A DNA stretch of 64,000 nucleotides from an uncultured Mycoplasmatota bacterium (GCA_948434005.1 CAOJEH010000001.1:77678-141677); one strand, 5' to 3'; positions 44,901 to 54,140 are shown, numbered from the stretch's first letter. Translations and numbers: made by a program. Notes: generated from the letters alone by a model not told the origin.

Positions 44901-46270
44901 ATAATTATATAATGATTCATATGTGTCTGTGCCTATATCTAGTTTTGTAATCATTTTATTACTTTCTGTTTTAAAAACATTATAGGAATCACAATCATTT
45001 CCATCACAAAATTTTGCATTAGAAAAATTAATAAAACCATAACCATATATTTGATCGAAGCCATCCTTTCCTAAATCAATGGTATTCTTTTTTAATAATT
45101 CTACTACATTATCTAACGATAAATCTTTATTAAAACTTTTTAGTAATGCTACTGCACAAACAGCATGTGGGGTAGCCATTGATGTTCCACCAATAATTTC
45201 GTGGTCATCATCATCATTATTTCCATTATTTTTTGATAGTTGTGTATAATTTCCCATCAGACTTTTAATAGCAGTACCTGGTGCTGTGAAAGTTATCTTT
45301 GATCCATAGTTTGAAAAATCTGATTTATTAAGACTGCTATCAACTGATGCTATAGATATAGTATTATCATAAGCGGCTGGAAAGGACGGAATTGATGTAT
45401 TCTCATTACCTGCTGCCGCAACACAAATTATATTTTTTTGCCTAGCTCCTTCTATTGCTTGGTATAAACTTTGGCTTGAACCCCCTCCAAAACTCATATT
45501 TATAATATCGGCTTTTTCATTATAAACTATCCAATTTATTCCTGCGATAATCTGTATAGTCTCTATAGACATATAATCAGTGTGCTTAACAGGAAGTATT
45601 TTTACATTAGAAGGAGTTCCTTCTGCAATAGTTCCAGCGATATGTGTACCATGTCCATTATTATCATACATTACATCACTATTATAGTCATATACACTAT
45701 AGGTTTCTTTTATTTTGTCTTTATAGTACTTATTAATTAAATCTACATCACAGCCAGAATCCAGTATTGCAACTGTTACATCTTTTACTCTGTTGGTATC
45801 TATAGAATTGATTGCACTATCAAGTCCCATTTTTTCTATACCCCAGGAATTATAACTCTTATTATTGCTATTATTAATTTCAGTTAATGAATACTGCCTA
45901 TTTTCCTCAACACTTAGGATATTTTTATCTTTTTTTAAAGAAATCAGAGCTTTATCTTTTTTATTTTTATCACTATATTGTAAAATGTATTGATTATTAG
46001 GTGCTTCTATTACTTTTGTAGCGCCATGTGTATTTTTGATTTTTGTAGGAGAAATAACAATTAGTATATTAGAGGTATCGTTATTCTTACTAATTTTTCT
46101 AAGTTCATCTAGATAATTATTCATAAAACTATCTGATATTTTAGAAATATTAATTAACGATTTTATATTAGTCTTATTTTTAAATTGTACTTTTATATAT
46201 ACTAAAGTGCTTATTAGAATTATTACTAAAAAATTAAATACAAATACTTTTTTTTATAACTACGAACCAT
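41922..46270 (-). CDS. Large surface subtilase with LRR and Ig-like domains; signal segment out of frame
   Basis: From ATG 46124 it is 1400 residues: I9-like prodomain (about 20-75), S8 peptidase with Asp122 (AILDSGCD), His158 (NNGHGTH), Asn240 and Ser315 (GGTSMATPH), BspA-type leucine-rich repeats (about 520-780), Ig/YDG-like strands (about 870-1330), and a C-terminal membrane helix with short KCLATKN tail. ATG 46124 has no ribosome binding site and no signal. Upstream, AAAAGGTGG and ATG 46270 begin MVRSYKKK, then an A8 tract (46248-46255) throws off the frame; one more A would join VFVFNFLVIILISTLVYIKV, a clear membrane segment, to the protease. A secreted or surface protease, probably host-facing. 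Confidence 0.88.
46248..46255 (-). repeat. A8 homopolymer (T8 on plus) in the subtilase signal region
   Basis: Eight identical bases fall in the Lys-rich n-region of the predicted signal anchor. Length 8 is out of frame with the protease; length 9 would be in frame. Confidence 0.85.
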
Positions 46271-46307
46271 GATATACCACCTTTTACGACCTTTCTTACT
46301 ATAATAA

Positions 46308-46336
46308 ATTATACCAATATTATAAGGAAATAACAA
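46308..46336 (-). promoter_or_regulatory. SigmaA-type promoter for the subtilase gene
   Basis: On the minus strand TTGTTA (46336-46331), a 17-base spacer and TATAAT (46313-46308). It places the start about 30 bases before ATG 46270, supporting that upstream start rather than ATG 46124. Confidence 0.75.
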
Positions 46337-46403
46337 TAATAATAAGAATATAAAAAATATATTTACACTACTACTTTAACACTCTATTCATAGGAAAATA
46401 TTG

Positions 46404-46427
46404 GAGATTACTAGAATCTCTTTTTTT
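46404..46427 (+). terminator. Orphan plus-strand terminator upstream of ftsE
   Basis: GAGATT (46404-46409) pairs with AATCTC (46415-46420) around ACTAG, followed by seven Ts. No plus-strand gene ends just upstream; the neighbouring subtilase runs the other way. Confidence 0.7.
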
Positions 46428-46475
46428 ATGTCGAAATTTGTGTTATACTGTATATACTAAGGTGGTTGATAATCG

Positions 46476-47174
46476 ATGGATTTAATTAGATTAAAAAATG
46501 TAAATAAAAAGTATAAAAATGGTGTAACTGCTATATATGATATGGATTTATCTATCAAGAAAGGTTCTTTTGTATTTGTAATAGGTGGAAGTGGTTCAGG
46601 GAAATCTACACTTATCAAAATGTTATATCGTGAAGAAAAACCTACAAGTGGTCAAATAGTAGTTGGTGGAGTAAATGTCGCTAAACTAAGAAATCAAAAA
46701 GTTTATAAATTAAGAAGAAAACTAGGAATAGTTTTCCAAGATTATAGACTTTTACCAAAGTTGACTGTATTTGAAAATGTAGCTTTTGCTATGGAAGTAT
46801 TAGGTGCTCATAAAGATGAAACAAGAGAAAAAACGTTAAAAGCTATAGAAATGGTAGGATTGAAGAATAAAGTTCATAATTATCCTGATGAATTATCAGG
46901 AGGAGAACAACAACGTGTTGCAATAGCTAGAGCTATAGTTAATAACCCAAAATTATTATTGTGTGATGAACCTACAGGTAATCTAGATCCAGAAATGAGT
47001 ATGGAAATAATGAAAGTACTTGAAAATATCAATAAAAAAAGAGGAACTACAATTTTGATGGTTACACATGATAAAGACATAGTAAACGCTATGAAAAAAC
47101 AAGTAATTACTTTAAAAGACGGAAGATTAATTAATAATAAAGAGAAAGGAACATATAATGATGAAGATATTTAG
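46476..47174 (+). CDS. ftsE: Cell division ATP-binding protein FtsE
   Basis: ABC-type ATPase that, with FtsX, transmits ATP hydrolysis across the membrane to activate a peptidoglycan hydrolase at the septum. The 232-residue protein has Walker A GGSGSGKSTL, signature LSGGEQQRVAIARA and Walker B LLLCDEPTGNLD. The N-terminus IRLKNVNKKYKNGVTAIYDM is typical of FtsE. AAGGTGGTTGAT precedes the ATG. It overlaps ftsX by 17 bases. Confidence 0.97.
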   Translation: MDLIRLKNVNKKYKNGVTAIYDMDLSIKKGSFVFVIGGSGSGKSTLIKMLYREEKPTSGQIVVGGVNVAKLRNQKVYKLRRKLGIVFQDYRLLPKLTVFENVAFAMEVLGAHKDETREKTLKAIEMVGLKNKVHNYPDELSGGEQQRVAIARAIVNNPKLLLCDEPTGNLDPEMSMEIMKVLENINKKRGTTILMVTHDKDIVNAMKKQVITLKDGRLINNKEKGTYNDEDI

Positions 47175-48060
47175 AATGTTAAGTAGAAGCATCAGAGATG
47201 CTTTCAAAAGTGTTTTTAGAAATTTTAGTTTATCTCTAGCATCTATATCATGTATTACCATAACTCTTGTCATAGTAGCAGTTTCAATAATCGCATCATT
47301 TAATGTAGAAAACTTTACTAAAGAAATAGAAAAAGATTTAACAATAGTAGCATTTTTAGAGCAGGATGCAACAAGCGATGATGTAGAAGATTTAATAAAA
47401 AAAATAAAAAAACTAGATAATGTAGATTCATATGAATTTAAAGGTAAAGAAAAAGTAAAAAAAGATATGCAGAATGAATCAGAGGTATTTAACTCTATTA
47501 TGTCAGATTGGAGCAAAGAGGATAATCCTTTAAAAGATACTTTTCAAATAAGAGTAAAAGATGCAGAACAAATCTCTAAGACAGCAAATAAAATAAAAAA
47601 GATGGATAAGGTCTCTTTGGTAAGATATGGCGAAGGGATGGTAGACAAACTAGTAAATGCTTTCTCTTCTATAGAAAAAGTTGCTTATGGTGTAGTTATA
47701 GCACTAATAGTAGTAACTGTATTCTTAATAATTAATACAATAAAATTAACAATATTCTCAAGAAAAAGAGAAATAAGTATAATGCGTTTAGTGGGAGCAA
47801 GTAACTTTTCAATAAAAACGCCATTTATTATAGAAGGTATGATATTAGGACTTATAGGTTCCATAATTCCAGTATTATTAACAACATTTGGATATTTATC
47901 TTTCTATAAACATTTTGATGGATATTTATTTACTGAGTTAATAAAACTAATTGAACCAGAACCATTTATATATACAGCTTCTGGTATCGTAATATTAATA
48001 GGTATTTTAGTAGGTATGATAGGTAGTGCAAGTGCCGTAAGGAAATATTTAAAAGTATGA
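47158..48060 (+). CDS. ftsX: Cell division protein FtsX
   Basis: The 300-residue protein has one membrane helix (about 23-45), a large extracellular loop (about 50-170) that contacts the hydrolase, then three C-terminal helices with RKREISIMRLVGASNFSI, the FtsX/MacB-type permease signature. Two adjacent ATGs (47158 and 47161) are both possible starts. It overlaps ftsE and the downstream hydrolase gene, so ftsE-ftsX-pcsB form one translation unit. Confidence 0.96.
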   Translation: MMKIFRMLSRSIRDAFKSVFRNFSLSLASISCITITLVIVAVSIIASFNVENFTKEIEKDLTIVAFLEQDATSDDVEDLIKKIKKLDNVDSYEFKGKEKVKKDMQNESEVFNSIMSDWSKEDNPLKDTFQIRVKDAEQISKTANKIKKMDKVSLVRYGEGMVDKLVNAFSSIEKVAYGVVIALIVVTVFLIINTIKLTIFSRKREISIMRLVGASNFSIKTPFIIEGMILGLIGSIIPVLLTTFGYLSFYKHFDGYLFTELIKLIEPEPFIYTASGIVILIGILVGMIGSASAVRKYLKV

Positions 48061-49283
48061 TGCAAAAACAAATAAAAAAATTTCTAGTTTTTACTTTAAT
48101 AATTTCTTTAGCAGCACTACCAAAAAATACCTTTGCGCAAACATTAAGCGATTTTGAAAATGAAGTTGCTAAATATACTGCTGAATTAAAAGCAAAGCAG
48201 GATAAAGTAGCAAAAAATGATGCTGAAGTCGCAGAAATAAAGAAGAAAATAGCAAGTATTGAGTCCCAAATTATAGAGGCAAGAAACGAAATTGAAAGAT
48301 TAGAAGAAGAAATAGAAAAAAGTAATAAAGAAATAGAAAAGAAAAAAGATCAAAGTAAAAAGATAATGAAATATTTTCAAATAGTTAATGGGGAAAATTC
48401 TTATCTTGAGTATATCTTTGAAGCGAATAGTGTAACTGATATGATTTATAGAATATCTGTAGTAGAACAACTAACTGAGTATAATCAAAAGATTGTAAAG
48501 GAATTAACTGAGTTAATTGAAAAGAACAAAAAACAAAAATCAGATTTAGAAACTAAGAATAATGAATTAGCTGAACTACAAAAGTCACTAACTTCTGAAA
48601 AAGAAAGAATCAATGCAGATACAGCGGCTTTAAAAGATACAATGCCTACTGTAGAAGAACAAATAAAATATGCAAAAGCAAATGTAGCTTACTTTAAAAA
48701 GTTAGGTTGCGGAGCAAAAGAAGATATACAAAAATGTTTAAATAGATCTATAAGCTCATCATCCGGTTCTCTTCCTAGTACAGGAAATGTAAAAAGACCT
48801 ACAACGACTGGAATTAGGAACGCTGGTGTAGGAGGATATCCAGGGCATATTGGTCAAGATATTGGAAGTCCAAATAAAAAAAGTGAGGTTATTTATCCAA
48901 TTGCAGATGGAACAATAATTTTTAATGGATATGATAATTGTAGTAGTAGAACTTGTCAATTTCAATGCAATGGAAGAGCAAAGCTTGTAGTTATACGACA
49001 CAATATTGCTGGTAAAGGGATGGTATATGCCACTTATGCTCATATGTCATCAGTAACTGCTCCAAAAAGTGGATATATATCTGTAAATACTCCAATAGGA
49101 TATATGGGTGATACAGGATGTACTTCAGGTAGTGATCCTGGTGGAAGAGCAATTCATTTACATTTAGAAATTGCTAGTTGTCATTGGACAACTGGAGGTG
49201 GATGTACTTGGGCTACATATCAAAAAAGAATTATTTCGCCAAGTAGTATAGTAACATTACCATCACGTTGGTCAAATAGATAA
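48057..49283 (+). CDS. PcsB-like secreted coiled-coil M23 endopeptidase
   Basis: Probable septal hydrolase controlled by FtsEX. The 408-residue protein has a signal peptide (about 1-28, ending FAQ), a long coiled coil (about 30-215: EIERLEEEIEKSNKEIEKKK), a Cys-containing linker and a C-terminal M23 domain with HIGQD (HxxxD) and HLHLEI (HxH). In streptococci PcsB is a CHAP enzyme; in many other Firmicutes an M23 enzyme with the same coiled-coil head partners with FtsX. It overlaps the ftsX stop (ATGATG), which strongly supports the partnership. Confidence 0.9.
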   Translation: MMQKQIKKFLVFTLIISLAALPKNTFAQTLSDFENEVAKYTAELKAKQDKVAKNDAEVAEIKKKIASIESQIIEARNEIERLEEEIEKSNKEIEKKKDQSKKIMKYFQIVNGENSYLEYIFEANSVTDMIYRISVVEQLTEYNQKIVKELTELIEKNKKQKSDLETKNNELAELQKSLTSEKERINADTAALKDTMPTVEEQIKYAKANVAYFKKLGCGAKEDIQKCLNRSISSSSGSLPSTGNVKRPTTTGIRNAGVGGYPGHIGQDIGSPNKKSEVIYPIADGTIIFNGYDNCSSRTCQFQCNGRAKLVVIRHNIAGKGMVYATYAHMSSVTAPKSGYISVNTPIGYMGDTGCTSGSDPGGRAIHLHLEIASCHWTTGGGCTWATYQKRIISPSSIVTLPSRWSNR

Positions 49284-49305
49284 AAGAACTTAGGTTCTTT
49301 TTTCT
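49282..49305 (+). terminator. Terminator of the ftsEX-pcsB operon
   Basis: AAAAGAAC pairs with GTTCTTTT across a TTAG tetraloop (49282-49301), followed by further Ts. Confidence 0.85.
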
Positions 49306-49366
49306 TGTAAAAACAAACAACATAATATATAATATTTAAAATCAATTATGTTGGAGGAAAAATTAT

Positions 49367-50050
49367 ATGAAAAAAAATAATAGTATAAATAACTATATTA
49401 AAATTAAAGACAAGTTATATAATGCAAATATAAAGAATCTATTGGATACTAATCAAATGGATACAGAATTATTTAATTCATTAACAAATAAAGATTTATT
49501 ATCAGACGAAAACAAAATAAAACTAGCAATGTTATTTGCAAAACAAGATATAGAAACTTCAGAAATACTACTAAACGAATTGTATGATTATCGATTTTCT
49601 AAAGAAATACGTATAATTAAACGTACTATACTAGGTCAAAAAATATATGATGAATTAAATGAAAAACAAAAAAGAGTTTATCTCTTAGCTATAAAATATG
49701 GAAGACAATTCTTAAATGAAAGTGATTTTGAATCGGCATATGATATCTTCTCTTTAGGTAAAGCTAAGACTAAACACCCCGTTTTTAATTACTATATAGG
49801 TAAAACACTATACAAGCAAGGACGTTATAAGTCAGCCAAATATTATCTTACTAAATATAGAGAATTTGGTGGAGAGAAAACTATGAAGACACTGCTATAT
49901 TTAGGAGCTATAGCGGAAAAAAGAGGAAATTATAAAGAAACAATAAAATTATATGATAGAGCTAATCAATTAGAAGAAGCGCTAGGAAATAGTAATCATT
50001 ATGTAATTAAATATAATATGCCAAGAGGCTATCAAAAAATTAAAAAGTAG
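49367..50050 (+). CDS. TPR-repeat protein
   Basis: The 227-residue, all-helical soluble protein has TPR-like units in its C-terminal half (NESDFESAYDIFSLGKAKT; YYIGKTLYKQGRYKSAKYYL; LYLGAIAEKRGNYKETIKLYDRA). It is probably a protein-interaction scaffold; the partner is unknown. TTGGAGGAAAAA precedes the ATG. Confidence 0.72.
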   Translation: MKKNNSINNYIKIKDKLYNANIKNLLDTNQMDTELFNSLTNKDLLSDENKIKLAMLFAKQDIETSEILLNELYDYRFSKEIRIIKRTILGQKIYDELNEKQKRVYLLAIKYGRQFLNESDFESAYDIFSLGKAKTKHPVFNYYIGKTLYKQGRYKSAKYYLTKYREFGGEKTMKTLLYLGAIAEKRGNYKETIKLYDRANQLEEALGNSNHYVIKYNMPRGYQKIKK

Positions 50051-50078
50051 ATTTATATTAAATTTTAAATCTACTTTT
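50043..50078. terminator. Bidirectional terminator between the TPR gene and the Cys-rich gene
   Basis: A 12-bp stem (50043-50054 with 50067-50078) around a 12-base loop, with A- and T-rich flanks. It lies over the end of both convergent genes. Confidence 0.85.
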
Positions 50079-50771
50079 ATTTTTAATTAGTAAATTTATT
50101 ATATCTTTTTTATCTGTAAATAAAGAATCCCTAATAATTCTTTTTTGTTTATTATTAAAAAAATAATTTATAATAGCAAAATCACTAGGTTCATATTTAT
50201 ACCCTTTCTTTTTTAAATAATTACAAGTAAAGAATTTACATGGCAAACAATTAATTGAACAGTGTTTTTTATCTAAGTATTTGCATACCTTTCCTTTTGT
50301 ATAGCAACAACCATACACTAGTATCTCCCTTTTTAATTTTTCAAGTAGACATCTTTTTCTACAACAAATATTGTTTTTAAAATCGCAAAGGTTATAATCA
50401 TTAAATAAATTATCCAATCTTGCGCTCATATAATCATATATATATGAATATCTTTTATCAATGTCATTAATACTTGAAGCCGTAATAATCTCTGCAAGTT
50501 CATTAAGATATACAATATCTTTATAATTATAATCATCAACATAAAATAAGTATTTACTTGTATCAAAATTATAGTATTTAATAATAGAATTAATAATCTT
50601 TGATATATGAAATACTATTTTTTCATCATAACAATCAAAATCCAATTTTATACCATTCATATTATCATAGTTATTATTTTTAATAGAATGATAATTTATA
50701 CTATTTAATTCTATATATTTCTTTTTATCATCACAAATACCTATTTTTTTACTTAACATTAATTTTTTCAT
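50058..50771 (-). CDS. Unknown Cys-rich protein
   Basis: Not recognised. The 237-residue protein has an N-terminal two-thirds without motif and a Cys-rich block (about 128-185) with the order C-x6-CC-x3-C ... GCCY-x5-C-x7-C-x3-C-x2-C-x3-C, enough for two zinc sites or an Fe-S cluster. There is no signal or membrane helix, so it is cytoplasmic. GAGATGG precedes the ATG. It is a single gene facing the TPR gene. The Cys spacing recalls Fe-S or zinc-cluster proteins but no family can be named. Confidence 0.6.
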   Translation of the reverse strand: MKKLMLSKKIGICDDKKKYIELNSINYHSIKNNNYDNMNGIKLDFDCYDEKIVFHISKIINSIIKYYNFDTSKYLFYVDDYNYKDIVYLNELAEIITASSINDIDKRYSYIYDYMSARLDNLFNDYNLCDFKNNICCRKRCLLEKLKREILVYGCCYTKGKVCKYLDKKHCSINCLPCKFFTCNYLKKKGYKYEPSDFAIINYFFNNKQKRIIRDSLFTDKKDIINLLIKNKSRFKI

Positions 50772-50954
50772 AAAACCATCTCTATAAAATTATATCATCT
50801 ATTACAAATATTTTATATATAAATATATTGTAATATAAAATAACTATAGTAGTAAGTAATTTAATTAAAAACCTTTCGATATATAACGGTATTATTGCTA
50901 TAGAGATACTTGATATGATATAATTGATTTGTACAAAATAGTAAGGAGAAGTTT

Positions 50955-53102
50955 ATGTCATATAAAGATATTATAAAAATAAAATCAAAAAATATAACAG
51001 GTATAATTAATCCACAAATAATAATAGAGGGTTATTTAATTGATGAAAAAGTAAAAATAAAAGTATATGCTGATGATAAAGAAATAAAAAGTAGACTAAC
51101 AGTTATTGGTAATAAAAATAGATTTGCGCTTATTGCTAAGCTTTCAGAAAAAAATAAGAATATTAAAATAAGTTTTATAAAAAGAAATAAAGAAATTTCG
51201 TCTATAAAATTAAAAAATACAAAGTTAGTAAGAATCAATTATAAAATTAATGCGATAATGAAAAAGCTTTTAAAAATACCAAAGTCAATAGGTAAGAGTA
51301 TAAAATTCTTATGGAAAGAACATCATTTTCTAGTGCCAAGAGTACTATGGAAAGAATATGGCAAAAGATTTAAACAAAAGATAGGTCTATTATTAAATTT
51401 AGAATATAATCATCCGTTTCAAATTAAAGATTATAATAAATGGATTGATGCTGTAGAAGAAAAACCAGTTTATAAAAAACTAAGTTATCAACCATTAATT
51501 TCAATATTAATACCAACATATAATATTGGAAGAGAATATTTATCTGAGTGTATAGATTCTGTATTAAATCAACATTATAAAAATTTTGAAATATGTTTAG
51601 CAGATGATAATTCTACTTCTGAAGAGACAATAGAAACATTAAAAGAATATGCAAAAAAAGATAAAAGAATTAGAGTTGTTTATAGAAAAGAAAATGGTCA
51701 TATTTCAAAAGCAACAAACACAGCATTAAAAATGGCTAAAGGTGAATTTGTAGGATTAATGGATAATGATGATATATTAACAGAAAATGCTTTATATGAA
51801 ATGGTCTATGCATTAAATCAGAATAAAGAGTTAGATTTAATATATAGCGACGAAGATAAATTAGATATGAAGGGCAGAAGATGTGAACCACATTTTAAAC
51901 CAGATTATTCACCTGATACTTTATTAGGTGGTAACTATATTTGCCACTTTGAATTATTAAGAAAGAGTATCGTAGATAAATTAGGTGGAGAAAGAAGCGA
52001 ATTTGTAGGTGCACAAGATTTTGATTTATTTTTAAGATTTGTAGAAAAAACAACTCCAGATAGGATTTGTCATATACCAAAGATATTGTATCATTGGAGA
52101 AAAGTTCCAGGATCAACAGCAGATACAATAGAAAATAAAGAATATGCAATAACAGCAGGTAAAAAAGCAGTAGAAGAAGCTATGAAAAGAAGAGGCAAAC
52201 AAGCAGAGGTAATTCTACCTATAGAGTCAACTCAATATATAGTAGAATATAAGTATAAAAAAGAGCCTAAAGTTTCAATCATTATACCTACGAGAGACTA
52301 TTCAGAAATATTAGATAATTGCTTAAAATCAATATATAAAAAAAGTATATATAAAAATTTTGAAATAATAGTAGTTAATAATGATAGTAAAGAAAAAGAA
52401 ACTATAAAATTATTTAATAAATATAAAAAGAAATATAGTAATTTTAAAGTTATTGAAGCGTCTGGAGAGTTTAATTTTTCTAGGATTAATAACATAGCAG
52501 CAAAAGAATGTACAGGTAAGTATTTATTATTCTTAAATAATGATACAGAAGTCATTACTCCCACTTGGATTAACAGTATGGTTGGTTATGCTATGCAAGA
52601 ACATGTAGGTGCAGTAGGAGCCAAACTTTTATATCCAGATGACACAATTCAACATGGTGGAGTAGTTGTTGGTATAGAAGGTGCTGCAAGACATGCATTT
52701 TTACATGCTGAAATGGATTCATTTGGTTTTTATGGTAGACTTTTAGTTCCATATAATTATAGTGCTGTAACTGCAGCTTGTATGATGATAGAAAAGAAAA
52801 AATTTATTGCAGCCGGTAAATTTAATGAAGATTTTAAAGTTGCACTTAATGACATAGATTTAAATTTAGAATTATTAGAAAAAGGTTACTATAATGTATT
52901 TTTACCACAAGTTGAACTTTATCATCATGAATCAAAATCTAGAGGACTAGATACTACAACTAAAAAGTATCAACAATTTTTAGAGGAAAAAAAGCATTTT
53001 CAAAATAAATGGAAAAAATATATAAAGAAAGACCCGTTTTATAATGAAAACTTAAGTTTAAAATATGATTTTATGTTAGATAAAAAGAAGCAGGGTGAAT
53101 AA
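50955..53102 (+). CDS. Two-domain family 2 glycosyltransferase
   Basis: The 715-residue cytoplasmic or membrane-associated enzyme has two GT-A domains. The first (about 178-400) has PLISILIPTYNIGREYL, ADDNS and the DxD-like YSDEDKLD. The second (about 438-690) has PKVSIIIPTRDYSEIL, NNDS and LFLNNDTEVI, then ALNDIDLNLELLEKGY. The layout matches rhamnan or O-antigen-type processive transferases. The first 175 residues are not recognised. It probably builds a surface polysaccharide; the sugar is not deducible. AAGGAGAAG precedes the ATG. Confidence 0.88.
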   Translation: MSYKDIIKIKSKNITGIINPQIIIEGYLIDEKVKIKVYADDKEIKSRLTVIGNKNRFALIAKLSEKNKNIKISFIKRNKEISSIKLKNTKLVRINYKINAIMKKLLKIPKSIGKSIKFLWKEHHFLVPRVLWKEYGKRFKQKIGLLLNLEYNHPFQIKDYNKWIDAVEEKPVYKKLSYQPLISILIPTYNIGREYLSECIDSVLNQHYKNFEICLADDNSTSEETIETLKEYAKKDKRIRVVYRKENGHISKATNTALKMAKGEFVGLMDNDDILTENALYEMVYALNQNKELDLIYSDEDKLDMKGRRCEPHFKPDYSPDTLLGGNYICHFELLRKSIVDKLGGERSEFVGAQDFDLFLRFVEKTTPDRICHIPKILYHWRKVPGSTADTIENKEYAITAGKKAVEEAMKRRGKQAEVILPIESTQYIVEYKYKKEPKVSIIIPTRDYSEILDNCLKSIYKKSIYKNFEIIVVNNDSKEKETIKLFNKYKKKYSNFKVIEASGEFNFSRINNIAAKECTGKYLLFLNNDTEVITPTWINSMVGYAMQEHVGAVGAKLLYPDDTIQHGGVVVGIEGAARHAFLHAEMDSFGFYGRLLVPYNYSAVTAACMMIEKKKFIAAGKFNEDFKVALNDIDLNLELLEKGYYNVFLPQVELYHHESKSRGLDTTTKKYQQFLEEKKHFQNKWKKYIKKDPFYNENLSLKYDFMLDKKKQGE

Positions 53103-53124
53103 GATATAAATAAAAAATTGCTTA

Positions 53125-53210
53125 CTATTCTTTAATATCTCCAATGAGAGCAGTAGTATTTATGTCAGTTATAATTTTAACAAATACACCTAAATCTTCG
53201 TAATAAAAAA
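53125..53210 (-). pseudogene. Possible short gene remnant
   Basis: A minus-strand frame without a start codon reads EDLGVFVKIITDINTTALIG and ends at a TAG (53127-53125). It looks protein-like but is bounded upstream by a stop. It may be the tail of a lost gene or chance. Confidence 0.15.
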
Positions 53211-53235
53211 ATAATTATGGCAGGGGGCTACAAAA

Positions 53236-54021
53236 ATGCAAGATATAAATAATTTATTATATTATTATGAAACAAATCTTAATGAATATATTTATACTAT
53301 GTTTTATAGTGGTCTTGATAAAAGTAGTTATAAAGAAATAGCTATTATTTTAAAACAACTTAAGTATCTTAAGGGATTAGGAATATATTCTAGTGAAATA
53401 GAAACATTATCTATAGATTTTTATAGAGTATATAAAAGTATAGAAAAAACTATAATGCCCATAACATTAAAAGATGAAATAATTAGAACAGGTTCATTAT
53501 TACACATGGTTTTCACAAATAATGAATGTGATAAAATTAAAATGTATTCAGATGCTAGTGTAATGTTTTCTTGCCAATTTCATAAAGAAAAAACACCATC
53601 ATTTGGAGTTACTGATAGTATAGGTGCCTGTTTTTGTTTTGGTTGTGGAACATCATTAAATATAATAGACTATGTAATGGAATATGAAAATTTATCTTAT
53701 CAAGAAGCTGTTCAATTATTATCTAGAATTTATATGATAAATATCAATAATAATATGGTAGAAGAAAATAGCAAACAGGTAACAAAATATAGAAATGTCT
53801 TATTAAGTAATGAATTTAATGAATTGTTAATAAAATTAAATGATAGAATAATAAGACGAGAGAAAGATTCTAAAGAAACATTATCTTCTAAACTAGCAAA
53901 AGAAAAAATCAGTCATAATTTTGAAACGATACAAAGAGTAAGACAACAGGAATATAAAGATTTTGTTCCTGATAAAAATAAGCAAAAGAAACTGCGTTTT
54001 GAAATACCAACTTTTAACTAA
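53236..54021 (+). CDS. Stand-alone CHC2 (DnaG-type) zinc-finger protein
   Basis: The 261-residue protein carries a primase-type zinc-binding domain: Cys113, His116, Cys134 and Cys137 with the exact DnaG spacing C-x2-H-x17-C-x2-C, inside FSCQFHKEKTPSFGV and followed by NIIDYVMEYENLSYQEAVQLL. The first 80 residues are helical, and the C-terminal 90 are charged and helical. There is no TOPRIM domain, so it cannot make primers alone. It might bind single-stranded DNA for a partner or be a remnant of a mobile-element primase. Confidence 0.75.
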   Translation: MQDINNLLYYYETNLNEYIYTMFYSGLDKSSYKEIAIILKQLKYLKGLGIYSSEIETLSIDFYRVYKSIEKTIMPITLKDEIIRTGSLLHMVFTNNECDKIKMYSDASVMFSCQFHKEKTPSFGVTDSIGACFCFGCGTSLNIIDYVMEYENLSYQEAVQLLSRIYMININNNMVEENSKQVTKYRNVLLSNEFNELLIKLNDRIIRREKDSKETLSSKLAKEKISHNFETIQRVRQQEYKDFVPDKNKQKKLRFEIPTFN

Positions 54022-54140
54022 GAATATTTAATATAAAGTTAAAGTATTTGACTATAAATGTACTTATTACGTGGAATTAAATTATAAATAAAATAGTATG
54101 ATTGAAATTACAATAAAGAAAAGCAAGAGAAATCTTGTTT

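Noticed and set aside
47127-47516. 129-codon minus-strand frame opposite ftsX
   Set aside because: A shadow of ftsX on the opposite strand; composition is hydrophobic/Ser-rich as expected from antisense of Lys/Asn codons.
52298-52564. Minus-strand frames within the glycosyltransferase gene
   Set aside because: No ribosome binding sites, and they overlap a continuous 715-residue enzyme with both domains intact.
53143-53202. Short plus-strand ORF of about 19 codons before the CHC2 gene
   Set aside because: No ribosome binding site and no recognisable product; chance ORF in AT-rich DNA.
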